Below are positions 36,105 through 47,300 of a stretch of DNA of 64,000 nt, in pieces. The stretch's first letter is position 1. Each line of letters starts with the position of its first letter. The notes below the pieces were generated by a model. The model was given only the letters and a program-made list of their open reading frames with translations. It was not told the origin of the DNA and ran no database searches. The DNA comes from Casuarius casuarius (lineage: Eukaryota; Chordata; Aves; Casuariiformes; Casuariidae): the NCBI GenBank assembly GCA_003342895.1, contig PTFA01000024.1:2144065-2208064 (forward strand), written 5' to 3'. A program made the position numbers and the translations under genes.

Positions 36105-39100
36105 TAATTAAAAAGAAAATTCCCCTCCTATTGCTGATGAGGAGCAATAAATTAAATTCTAAATGCACATCTTCAGTGCACAGATGGGGCAGAGGCCCAA
36201 AGAAAAAAGTGCAGCAAGGTTCCTGTTCTCAAAAAATAAGATCCACTCTGCGCTGGAACCAAAATCTTTCCTCCTTCCAAAGTATACCTCAGAGTTTCTT
36301 TCAAAGCTCTTGCAACACGGCTTCTGAGCAGCCCATATGGCTAATTCTTCTCCAGTGTGCCCAGGCCCCTTCATCTGGAGGATCAAAAACCTGAGTACCA
36401 GGGCTTTCCTCAAAGAGCACAGGTTTGCGTCAGCCAACCCCAGAAAAATGTTCATTTTGCTATTTCTTCCAAAGAAAAACCTGCCAGAAGATGCAGGATC
36501 GGTGTTTAGACCTTTAGGGGGAAAGAAAACAGAAGAGGGAGAAGTAGTGTTACAAGTAACATTATCTACAGTACCGCAGGGAAAGCTCTCCCGAGCAAAG
36601 GGCTATTTATATGAAACTGCTATTACAGGCTATGAAATGTCCCTGTCACCTCAGAGTAAATATGTTTAAGAGTGAATTGTCTTTATTCAATGGAGAGGTA
36701 TTATATGAGGCGAGCAGGGATTCCTTTGCCTTCTGTAAGGGTATGCGTTATAATATAATATATATTATCTGCAAATCCCTCTGGAATGGCCACAAGAAAG
36801 TTCCTTCATGCTTTCAACAGTACTTACAGTGAAAGGGAAGGCAACTGTTATCACTCGGGCTCCCCTCGGGGGATGCGGTGATGACAACTTTCCTGTTTAA
36901 ATTTGGGAAATACATGGTGCACAAATGAATGAGCTTCATTGTCTTTGAAGTTTCCTCTGTGAGTCATGGTGTAGAGCCTACATAATTACATTAAAATTAC
37001 GGGGACAGGAATCGGCATGCAAACAGGTTATGGGCAAACACAGAGTTACGTGATTCTATCAGCTATACAAATGAAAATTAGCTCCTTTTCCATACTATTT
37101 GCCATGCGCTCTGTAAGTGTTACATAAGTAAGTGATAATATCTAAATATGTTTTCAGAACTTAGAAAAATCTTGCCAGGAGAATAAATCAATGTAAAAGC
37201 CTTACAGGAAATTTGCTGAAAGCCAGTATTAGTAATTCATTTAATGTCAAATCTACCAAGTGTGCTTATTTCAGTGGCCCAAATACAGCAGTTTAAGCCA
37301 AGTACTCTCGCAAGAGCACTTTGCCGTCACCGTTCAGGCAACCCGGATTGGCTGAAAACCCCTTTTTCATGTTTCCAGTGTAGCGTGGAGGCAAATTAAA
37401 CAGATAGTGGTGGGAGAGCTGGCAGAGTGGCTGGGAAGTCAAGAGGTGTTTAGAAAAGGCTCGCTAGAGGAACAGCGATACAAATATCCGTAATAAACTT
37501 CAGAGCGTGTCTAATGTACGGCAGTGCTTCAGGAGCCAGAGCAAATTCAGACTGCGCGGCGCACTTTCCTTGCCCACTTTCACTCCTGACTAACCTGACT
37601 CGTAGTTGCTCATTAAATATTATTTATGGCAAGCAAAAGCTTCCTACGGTTCTGCTGAAGTCTGAATTGGAATGCAAAATCTTTTTTTGTAGTTACCAGG
37701 CTGTTTCTGAAGTAAGTTTTTCCCTGTCACCTCCAGCACTTCTGTCTGTGGAGGCTGAGGAGGAGGGAGGGAAGGGAAGGAAGTCTTGCAGAACAACCTG
37801 AGAACAACTTTCAACACTGACCACTGCCTACTAGTCCTTTTATGTATCGCTGTTCTCTCTTCTTTGCAATGAAAGGGAGTCCGACTCTCTCCCTGCAGTA
37901 AAGTATATGGTGTTTAGTAATGGGCAACAGGAACGTAAGACTAAATGGACGGTTTTCTAAAAATCAATTTGTGGTGCTCTATGGCTTCTCTCCAAATGCA
38001 GGTAGAACTACAAATAGCAAGGGATGAAGTACATGTGCGCTCTTCTTTTATCTTAAAGATGATTATTAATAAATAATACATGAATTTCTATTGAATGTGT
38101 TTAGTATTAACAAACTAGGCAGGTAGTCGAAGTGCAGGCAGGTGCCTTTTTGAAAGTGACTTCTAACTCTGCTCATCTTAATTTGGGGTTGCCTTCTCTG
38201 TAGAAACAGCACAACCAGAATCTGTAAGCTGGCGCGGCTACAGCCAGCACCCCCGCGTCCGTATTTAGGCATCCAAAGAAATGGTCTGATTTCCAAAACT
38301 GCTGAGCAGCCAGCAGCCGTAATTGGAGTCCATGGGAACTGCTGGATGTTCAGCACATTTGAAAAATCAGGTCACTTATGTAAGCAACTAATTGTTGCTG
38401 TAAGAGCCCAACTTCGGCACCTAGTTTTAGAACAGCTTGATGTCACTTTGCCCAGAAACATTTCAAAGCCGGGCATCTGGCTTGCACTCATCCTTAGCCG
38501 GAGTTGAGGCCCAGACTGCTATCTGTGCCTTGGAAACTGCCTCTGCAGAGCTGAAATTTACCCCAACTATCTTTTTTAAGGCACGTCAGTGGGGTGCCCA
38601 AGTTGGGGCTATAGCCTCTGTAGTGGCTGCCTGTAATTCGGAGAGGGAGAGGTGCTCCGGATGGTGGATCACCCTTGGGCCGCGTCCCGCTGCGTCTCGA
38701 GGTGTTTTCCACCAAGTGCTCCCACTTGAAAAGTCTTCTCGGAAACTTTGAGGCTTTATTCTCCTCCCATTTAAAATCTGTGGGAAGACCCTGTTCTTGG
38801 CTACGGCACTGTTGTCTTTATGTCAGCAGTGCTCAACCTTCAGCTCAGCTCAGCATACGACTTGCTGAAAAGTGTTAAACAAGTACAGGACAAACAGTGC
38901 CATAGACTATTTTAGTGCTAAAAGGAGCTTGGTGTAGTAAACACGAGGAGGCTTAAGTTCATTTAGTACCTAAGAGTGTAGGTTTGCAGAAGGACTTATA
39001 AAGCTGTATTGCACAACAGCCTCGGCTGTGACTGCCATCCTAAAGTAACAGATATTCTTACACGTTGTGAAACATAAATAGTTGTCTCCGTCTGATTTTT

Positions 39101-39339
39101 CCGCATCAGCGAAGATCAGTGCAGAGTGTTTTCCTCTTTGTTCTTATGTTTAAAATAGTACACAACAAATGTAAGCAAGTTTCTTAACTCCTGGGTAGGG
39201 TCTGGTTTCTTAACGCCTGGTCTGGGGCCAAGCTCTAATCTCGGGCACGCAGCATGCATAATCATGTATCTCTGCCGACATTTCCAGGTACACGGTATTG
39301 CTCATAATTCAGCCCCGATTACGATCTGGCCCACAAAGA

Positions 39340-39920
39340 ACGTCCTGGCCTCAGCGCGTACAGGACAAACGAGTTGTGCGAGGGAAAAATCAGCGGCCTC
39401 CTCCCAGCCGCCCGGGGCCCGCATCTCCTCGGCCCCGAGCGCCGCTCACAATAACAGCCCCGAGCGACTATTGGCAGTTTTCAGAAATAACGCCTTTGCG
39501 GAGACGTCCCGGCGTGAGGAAATACTTGCCTCTCTTTCATTATAGCATCCCCACAACCCCTGGGGGTAGGGCAGGCTGGCGGGGAGCACTCAGAGGAAAG
39601 CCTTGCTGAGCCTAACGTCCACACCGTCACTTTTAAATCGCAAAATTGGCTCCCTTGGTTTACCCGAATTTAGCAGGGGCTGGGGATGGCTGCTTGACTG
39701 TCAGCCGTGCAGTGCAGGCCAGCTCCTCCGCTTTGGATCGGGTTGGGAGGGGGCTCCTCCGCCATCTGGCCAGGCGGCTCATGGGCCAAGGCTGCAGCCC
39801 GCCGGGAGCGCGAGGGGCGCAGGAACGAGGTGGAGCGGGAGCAAAGCCGACTTAGCTGTGGTGGGAAACTGCCCGGCGAGCCAACTGCACCCACGCGGGA
39901 GCCAAATATTCTCCCCGTTT
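39340..39920. promoter_or_regulatory. Moderate CpG island (two GC-rich blocks)
   Basis: About twenty CpG occur in 39,340-39,500 (for example CCCCGAGCGCCGCTC near 39,433) and a second GC-rich block spans 39,700-39,910, separated by ordinary sequence. The overlapping frames of 69 to 120 residues reflect the lack of stops in GC-rich DNA. Possible unannotated promoter or enhancer. Confidence 0.5.
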
Positions 39921-40005
39921 CCCCCCCAGCAATCCCACCCCAGTGGCATGTTCCCTTTGCAATAGGTGCAAAGTGCTGCACCTTTTTGATTCAACATGCA
40001 CGTTT

Positions 40006-40036
40006 CTAGTAGAAACATTATTTCTAATGTTACTAG
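40006..40036. other. Bulged inverted repeat
   Basis: CTAGTA (40,006-40,011), a three-base bulge GAA, then ACATTA (40,015-40,020), face the exact complements TAATGT (40,025-40,030) and TACTAG (40,031-40,036) around a TTTC loop: 12 paired bases in all. Too small for a microRNA precursor. Recorded as structure only. Confidence 0.8.
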
Positions 40037-40559
40037 AGTACTGTTTCTGCTATTAGGCGCTCAAGGATGCACTGCGCTTGCTGCGTGCCACTGAAATTCA
40101 GTGGAGTGATGTTAGTCCATCAGCACGGAGAAGAGTGGAGGCAACGAATTGCGCAGGATTCATACAGTCAGCCCTCCAGCCTGAATCACCCTTGTTGATG
40201 TTTTGATAGAAAATACCTTGCAGCTGACAAGCTGCAGTTAGAGTACAAGTTAGTTCCTGTGGTTTACGGGTAGTGTTGGTATGAAAGCTGCCTCCTTTAG
40301 TGTCTTAAAATATTTAAGATGTAGGAGGTAAAACTTGGTATTTCATGACTTTTCACCTTTTTCCCCTCCCCTTCCAAAAAGCAGCCCCCCCTCCAACTAA
40401 TTTTATTGACCGCTTTACAGCATTACAGTATTTCCTTTCTGCGGAGCTGTGAAGGGGGGGTTGCTCAAAGGATTGGTGATGAAAATGTGAGTTTGTGTTT
40501 TTTCCTAAACACAGGCATAAGCCTGCTCCCCTTTTGCTCCTTCCTCGTGGCGCGTGCTG

Positions 40560-40690
40560 TCACTGCGAGATGACGCAGAGGTGCATCACCACGTAATGTC
40601 ATGACTTGTCAGAACAGGCACCGCCTCTTGCTTTGTTTTAACGGCTGACCTACTAGTAAAATGAAGCTTAAAAGCTGACCTACTGATGGC
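40560..40690. promoter_or_regulatory. Candidate distal element with paired TGACCTACT motifs
   Basis: TGACCTACT occurs at 40,646-40,654 and again at 40,676-40,684, exactly 30 bp apart and both preceded by GC. The reverse complement AGTAGGTCA is close to the ROR/REV-ERB monomer site (consensus A(A/T)NTAGGTCA). Just upstream lie GATGACGCAGAGG (40,569) and CACGTAATGTCATGAC (40,588), which are bZIP-like. The same nine bases recur in the promoter at 62,081 and at 63,875. Regulatory function is inferred from motifs only. Confidence 0.4.
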
Positions 40691-40858
40691 AGCTAGTAAA
40701 TATTACTGGGAGTCAAAGTTACAGATAGCGAGCTGGCAAGACAAAATCACTCACCTACTCGATATCAAAGAGTTGCGCCTGTGCCAGTAACGGCGAGCCG
40801 GTGCCAGAGAAAACGCGTTGCAGTAACATTACGCATTGCCTTTCCGTGCAAAAATCTT

Positions 40859-40944
40859 GGGCCAAATTCAGCTTTCGGTGTAAGCCAAGGCAACTCTGAC
40901 ACCATCGGTGGTGAGGCACCTACCCCTTTACACTTGTTTGGCCC
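40859..40944. mobile_element. Small terminal-inverted-repeat element (MITE relic)
   Basis: The 86-bp segment begins GGGCCAAA (40,859-40,866) and ends with its exact complement TTTGGCCC (40,937-40,944). The interior starts TTCAGCTTTCGGTGTAAGCC, resembling an abundant old amniote palindromic repeat whose copies begin GGGCCAAATTCTGCTCTCAGTTACACC. No transposase is encoded. It is probably an internally deleted non-autonomous DNA transposon. Confidence 0.6.
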
Positions 40945-41728
40945 ACGGTATACTTAAATTACATTCAGTGATTAAAAGGGTTTCACTTAAACCGATGCAA
41001 ACGAAGGAAATTCAGTACCAGGGCAAACAGCACAACCTTAGCTTGGGTGCTAAGCTGAGCTGGGGTTTTGGTGGCAACGGAGAAAAATTCCCAGCCTGAG
41101 CTCGGCCAGGGAGAGAAAGGGCAGAGCAGCACGCGCAGGGAAGGGGCCAAGGGCTCCCCTGAGCGCCGGGGTATGGGGGAAGCTCCCAGGTCCTCTCTAG
41201 CAACGTTGCCTTTCCCAACCGGCCCAAGAAAAGATAGTGCGTGTCACTTATTTTTAAAGGCGCTCCGGGTATGTTGGCAAGCATGCGTGCCCCCACAGCC
41301 CCCCGAGCAGCTGCTCTCACCCCTCCTCCCCACAGTCTCATGGGCTGCAGGCTCTTTCCCTGTAGCTATATGCAGCTTCACGAAGCCAGGACTCGATTTT
41401 TGCCCTCAGTGTTGTTTATTTCCAGCCTTGTTTTGTATTGTAGTTTGTTTTTCCTTAAAGTGTGGTTTTCTTAAACCAGATAAAGACATTACCAGGGAAA
41501 ACAATGCGGGAAGCCAGGAAGGCTGCAAACTGGTTAAACCTGAATATAAGCTGTTCTATAATGAATATTGCTGGTATGTGGGCAATAACCCTGAATAATT
41601 TCATTAATTAGTTATATGTCAGTAACTTTTTAAAGGGTACACTATTTACATTGCAGGCACTTTAACATGCAATTACATGCTAAGGATGTGTGCTATTTTA
41701 AAGTCATGAACTCTGTGCATGCAGGACA

Positions 41729-41753
41729 ATATATATACATATATATATATATT
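41729..41753. repeat. (AT)n microsatellite
   Basis: ATATATATACATATATATATATAT with one C interruption. Confidence 0.93.
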
Positions 41754-43266
41754 GTAAGAGCAGGTGATCCGATTACATTACAGCTAGGACTAAACTTTTT
41801 TGGAGTTTCTTAGCATTAAGATTCAAGAGTTCTGTTCAAGGTTGTTTGTGTTTCCAACATAATAACCCTTTTCTCCCTATTTCCCGTACTATTTTAGAAT
41901 AAAGCTAAACGACATGCACAGCTAAACAAAACTCTACGTGTCTACAGCTGATATGTAAGTTCACAATAGAGAAAGCATATGAAGAAGAAAGAATGCCTTT
42001 AAACCTGTAGAAGTATTTCATGCCACTACAGCTGTTGGTATTATAAGGCTAACTTGCTTGTCTATTGTAGGCTGTCGCTACTTGTCGCAGTTAAGGCTGC
42101 TTGGATGACTTTACTGTGAATTTCTATTAGTATAGATTGAACTTTGAATCTTTAGGGTTTCTAATATTTGTTTTTTGGGATAATTGCAATATTCTTGTAG
42201 TGCTTATTTTGTCTACATTTTTAATCTATGCTCTCTACCTTAACTCTATTGTTAACATAGTTTTGGCCTGGGAATACTATACAGTAGGTATAATGAAGTA
42301 ACTGTTTGACAGCTTTGCGTTAAGATTATGTATTGCAATTTGATGTCTGCATTGAGAGAGCTAATGGCAGCTCTGGAGCTGGAATTTCTAATACCACGCT
42401 GAGCAAACCTTGGGCATGTATTTGCACAGCAAGTGCCAAACTGTGTTGATATTGGCCTTCAAAATGAATGAACAGCCAGAACAAGGGACACAGTGAAAAT
42501 TAGCACGGGAAAGGAAGAAGAATTAAATGGGAGGACAAGAAGGAACAGCCTGAGACAGGAGGGTTTGTGGAACGTTTTTAGAGAGCCCCAAAGAGAGACA
42601 CTGAGGCAGCAGAGAGTCTTGGCACTAGCTGAAAAAAACCTCTGCTGCATTCACCTTAGATTAATTTTTTATTCCTGAGGATATGCTGCATGACAGTCAG
42701 CTCACGTTGGCTGTAACTGTTCATACGGGGATGTTATCACCACTCTGGTATCCTCCCAGACAAGCTTTCCATCTGGGTCAGATTGTGATGCCTTTACTCA
42801 CTGAGGTGTATATCGCCGCCTGGCCCCTCATCAAACCTGCTATGTGTCACCAGCCTCGGATGACGCTCACACTTTATTAGTGCCTTAGTCCTTCCACAAG
42901 TGGTAATCAGCCACTCACTTTTTGCTGAGACAAGGCTCTTCCCATGCCCTTTCTGTAACCTAGGGGAAAAGGTAAGAAGCCACAAGCCAAAAGCCTGTGG
43001 CTTTTAAAGACAACCTCTATGGATGCTCTTCATGATCTTGTTGACCAGTGAACCCCACTCCAAACTCAGGGAACAGACATTAATTCATCTATCTTACAGA
43101 CAAAATTTATGGCGGAGTTGCGATGTTATTTCTCAAATATTGTAGGCTTTATTCTCATGCATTTTGCGATGTTGCCTCTCCGAGCCAAGAGCCAAGCACA
43201 TGATGAAGGCTGGGTCTCTATCCCTTTATTGGTTAGACTGTGCATAGTGGTTCATACATCTCTCTC

Positions 43267-43283
43267 TTTTTTTTTTTTTTTTT
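43267..43283. repeat. Poly(T) run, 17 bp
   Basis: CTCTCTC leads into 17 uninterrupted T. Confidence 0.93.
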
Positions 43284-43821
43284 AAGTGCATGATCTTTTA
43301 TCTTGAGTGATAGGATCTATGGATGGAAAAGGGTTCTTCTGAATTTAATTTCCTGCAGTCAACCCAAACAATAATTTTTCTAACCACTAAATTATAATCT
43401 ACTCCTGGAGCCAGGGAAAGAGCCCAGGAAATCCTGAAACCTAACATTCAGATTTGCAGAGGGTGTTGTTCTCGGAGGGCTGCTCTCCAGCAGATAACAG
43501 CATGACGCTCTCCACCACTTCCTCTGCTGGCAGGACACGGGAGGTGTCTGCAGCGTGTTTCTAGGCTGATAATCCAGGCCATGTTGAAGAAAAAAAAACG
43601 TGGAAAAGCCAGGATCCTCAAAGACTCCTTGAAATAACCCTGTGATGTAAATATTGCATTAGAGAGGTGAATTTGCACATGTGATTTACTGCTGTTGGTA
43701 TTTGGGTTGATGAGAGCTGCCTTTTTAGGAACTGGGTGGGGTACAGCAGCTGAAATGAGGTGTGTCTGTAGAGCGGCAGCTCCAAAAGCTCAGCCATCAC
43801 TTCCACAGACAAACCTTCCTT

Positions 43822-43842
43822 AAAAAAAAAAAAAAAAAAAAA
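43822..43842. repeat. Poly(A) run, 21 bp
   Basis: Twenty-one uninterrupted A after CCTTCCTT. No retrocopy body recognised. Confidence 0.95.
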
Positions 43843-43869
43843 CCAAATCTCTCTCTTGAACATATGCTA

Positions 43870-44130
43870 TTAGTGTTCCATTAGAGGACAAAATGCCTGA
43901 GTTAATTGTGGATAGTAATCTTTTGGTCGTAGGTTACCAGCATAAATCCCACCTGGATCTGTAGAGTTAAAGAAGTTAAAAGCCGGTATGGGTCCGTAGG
44001 TCACAGGGACGGGACTACAGAAACGTGAGTGGCTATGGAAACCTCCGCTGGCTGCTGCTGAATAGTTAAACTGCGGGTTTTGTTCAGCAGGGCTGCTTTC
44101 TGCCACCATAACAGCGGTGCAGGCGTTCAA
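43870..44130 (-). other. Unassigned 86-codon open frame, doubtful
   Basis: An ATG-initiated frame on the minus strand with a balanced, protein-like composition (rich in N, S, F, Y, P and G; for example PQFNYSAAASGGFHSHSRF near residue 20 and TYGPIPAFNFFNSTDPGG in the middle). It stands out from neighbouring frames, which are low-complexity or repeat-derived. It resembles no family I can name. The start context is weak, no splice site pair is compelling, and two octamer motifs lie just upstream. It could be an exon, a conserved non-coding element, or chance. Confidence 0.15.
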
Positions 44131-44146
44131 AAAGGAAGTTGGCTAT

Positions 44147-44165
44147 ATGCAAATTAGATGCAAAT
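44147..44165. promoter_or_regulatory. Paired octamer (POU) motifs
   Basis: ATGCAAAT occurs at 44,147-44,154 and 44,158-44,165, start to start 11 bp (about one helical turn), followed by TAATAAG and TTAAATAATTGG. This is the classical Oct/POU-domain site in duplicate with homeodomain-type ATTA sites next to it. Confidence 0.55.
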
Positions 44166-44262
44166 ACCTAATAAGCTCATTAAATAATTGGCATAGGCTA
44201 TCACACATGGTGCAGCATCAAACTTGGCAGCTATGATCGTCCCTACTGTACTGCTAGTACTT

Positions 44263-44304
44263 CACTGGTGCTAAACTGGTTTATACCAGCTGAGGATCTG
44301 GTCC
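44263..44304. mobile_element. MITE relic end
   Basis: CACTGGTGCTAAACTGGTTTA is followed by TACCAGCTGAGGATCTGGTCC. This matches the end of the old amniote palindromic repeats (…GTGTAA…CAGCTGAGGATCTGGCCC). Only one terminus is recognisable. Confidence 0.45.
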
Positions 44305-47300
44305 ATGCAGCATATGGAATTTCCAGGATAAGCTACTACTCTCTGCCATAGTTAATATAAGGCCTTTATAAATATAGGTCAGATTTATATTGTATGTATA
44401 TGCTGAATTTATTGGGTGATCTTTATCATTCTGCCATCAGTTCGAGCAGTCCATTAAAACAGTCTTTGCAAACGTACTGTGTGCTGGAGTCAGAGCTGAT
44501 CACATGCTGGCATTTAGTTTTCTTGATAAAGAATAGAGGAAATAACGTAAACAAGTATGCTTGATTACTTTCCCACCCCCGTTCATCCATTTCTGAATCA
44601 TGTTGAATTAACAACGCATTTGAGACAAAGATACTGAATTTTATTAGCATTGCTTGCTCACTGGTGTCATTATTAAATGCTACATTATTAGCTACCCGGG
44701 TATAGCACACATTCTTCCTCTACCGTTCCTCAGAAAACAAGCAAAAGCCAAATTGTTTTGTGGCATACTGAAACCAGCGCTGACTTTATGCAGCAGATGT
44801 TCATCTAGCCACGCATGTAGATGATTTCACAGATGGGGCGAATGTGCTCACCAATCACACACATTGCTTTTTTTTTCCTCTCCAGCACTGAATCATCATC
44901 TCTCCTTAACTGTATTTTTTTTTTTTATGGAGAAAGTAGAGCACTGTACAAACAGTCGTGACCTTTCCTGTCTTTAACCAATATTTTTTTTAATGCCCCA
45001 ATTCCAGGCTGACCTCCTTTTTTAGAGCTATCTTTGGAACACAAAATAATACTATGAAAATACATGTCAGCTTCATGATTAGTGCTTTAATTGTAATTTT
45101 CTTTCACTGCTTCTTTTTCTCCTGCTGCTTGCAAGACAGAGATTTCGTTCTTATGAAAACAGAAAATAGGAAAAGCGAATCCAATTTATTTCTCTAAATT
45201 TAATACTGTTCCAGAGAAATTTATAAGGGCAGCACTTTATATGCCTCTTTAAAGCTGGAGAACTTGCAGGGCCACTTGAAGCTTTTGTCTGGCCTGAGCA
45301 GGAGGGTAGGAGCTCCTCGCTTTGCTGTCGCTGTCTTAAACAGCTTCAGCAGCTCTGCATATGGAATCTAGCTGCGGTGGTGGTAGCGCAAGGTTCACGG
45401 GAAATCACGAGCAGCAATATGGCTATGTTTAAGAAACACAGATACCTAGGAGTATTAAGCAGCTTGTGGTGCTGAAGGTCAAAATTACTAACATGTTCCT
45501 TGTTGTGGAAATGGGAGAACACGCTGTCTGGCACGTCGTGGTATTGTGCTGTCGTGAAACAATACTTTCTACAATCCTCTTCTAAATTTCAGGTCTCATC
45601 TCTGTCATCTTGTGGGGCTTTCCCTTGCTGCTGTTGTTGTAGATATGTATAAAAATGGCAGTTTAACATTGCGGGGGGCTTCCTGAATCACTCGTGCCAT
45701 TATACCAGTGGCCTCCCACTGAAACTGGCTTGAACATACTGGTGACTGGCACAGTGGTTAGATTTGCCGAAAATACATTCAACTTAAACAGGCCATGGCT
45801 TGTGTCTGTTCAAAGCTCCTTTGTATCAATACGAATGTCTTTACAAGTTTGCTACGGGCCAAACTGTGAATAGAACCAGTGCAGTTTGTTTATATAAAAA
45901 TATATATATACGGTCTAAGAAAGGCTTGGTTTGGGCAGGGTGTGTTGGCTGTGCAGCCAGATGTAGAGATCTGTTTCCACCATCCCAGCTGTTTCTCGTC
46001 TCCACCTTCTTCCTCCTTTTTCTGTTCAGCATGCTACTGCTCTTCAGTTTTTCACCAAACTGTTTAGGTTTTTATTATTTAAATGATTGAAAATAGAATG
46101 GTTGCAACTTAAAATAAAGCTTATAAAGTTATCATATAAGTAAAACTAAGGTAATGATTCTTATTCATCAAATGCTTAGCGGAGGGTCTTCAAGAAAGGT
46201 GACCAGGTGAGTGAAGAAGCAGAGCAGGCTGATGAAGTAGTGAGACTGAGGCAGTGGGGTGGATAAGCCCGAAGCAAGGACTGTAAGTGACCTGTTGGGA
46301 TGCAACAACTTCAGCCCAGCGGTAGGGACTGCATGCTGGCCTTTCCCAGCTAAGCAGCTCCTTGCGGCGTTTCATACCTGCTCGGCTGGGCTTCATTAAA
46401 AGAGAGAGCCGTGTTTGGGGATGCTGCTCGGCAGCATGGCATCTCGCTGCGTATCTGATGTGCCACATCCAAGCCGCAGCGTGGCCCTGGGCAGGAAGTC
46501 ACGTGACTCCCAACGCTGCGCACCACTCCAAGCCTGTAAGTAGCTCAGGCGTAAAAAAATAAAAATCATCTGGCTGGTGCTCCTTAAACATGCCGAACAG
46601 CTTAGGCTGCCTCATAAAATTGTGCCCAGGACAATGTTTAGTTTTGTCTGTGCAGTAGCAGCTCTAATATCTGCTATGTAACCGCTGCATGTGGCTTTGA
46701 AAGTGGATCCCATGTGATTTTAGGAAGCGCATGTCACTCCTTGACAAAGAGAAGCCTATTTCTCAGAGGCTTTTTTTTGCCCAGAAATGTCCAGTTGTAT
46801 ATAGCACAACTTGCTGCAGCTTCAACAGCATACATGGATGGTAATGCCCAGTAAATCGATTTGTTTGAGCCTTTTACAAAAGGAAATAGAAACTGCTGGC
46901 ATCCATGCATGGGTGATGATCAGCTATTTAAATAGAACCCAGAGTGGAAATACCCACTCGATATTACTCTAAAGAGCATACGAAGTTTTTAAATTCGGAA
47001 GTTTAAAACCGTGTTATTCGGAGCTATGTGCCTGTTGTGCAACGGGGCAGGATGTAGAAATATGTCAGGTAAAAAGGCTCCCAGGGAGCTTGTGCTGCTG
47101 GCCGCAAGTGCTACGGAGGGTTTTCTAGCTGTGAGTTGGAGGCTAATCCTGAAGTCCAGGGGTGACTTGCAAGTTCTAGCCTTTGCAAAGTTTGCTAAAA
47201 ATCTGCCAGGAAGCTGGATACGAGTGAATCCCTCAGATCTGGAGCAGTGTACAGACATCTGCATAACTGGCTAAGTCTTATGTTTCTGAACGGTCCTTCC

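Larger units (their letters stand above)
30173..39339. other. Long non-coding interval
   Basis: No coding exon is supportable. Holds the TG microsatellite at 31,275, A runs near 33,072 and 33,730, a pyrimidine tract at 36,076, and two repeat-free segments of balanced composition (33,230-33,440 and 37,290-37,480) that could be conserved regulatory DNA. Frames such as 34,589-34,948, 36,002-36,394 and 38,437-38,751 have no recognised domain and no convincing splice context. Confidence 0.5.
40945..43821. other. Non-coding interval
   Basis: The 176-residue plus-strand frame at 41,068-41,598 is the longest here, but its composition changes abruptly along its length and no domain is recognisable; it is treated as chance. 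Contains an AT microsatellite (41,729-41,753) and a 17-T run (43,267-43,283). Confidence 0.5.

Noticed and set aside
41068..41598. 176-codon plus-strand open frame
   Set aside because: Changes from Gly/Arg/Ser-rich to Cys/Phe-rich to charged composition with the underlying base composition; no domain or splice context.
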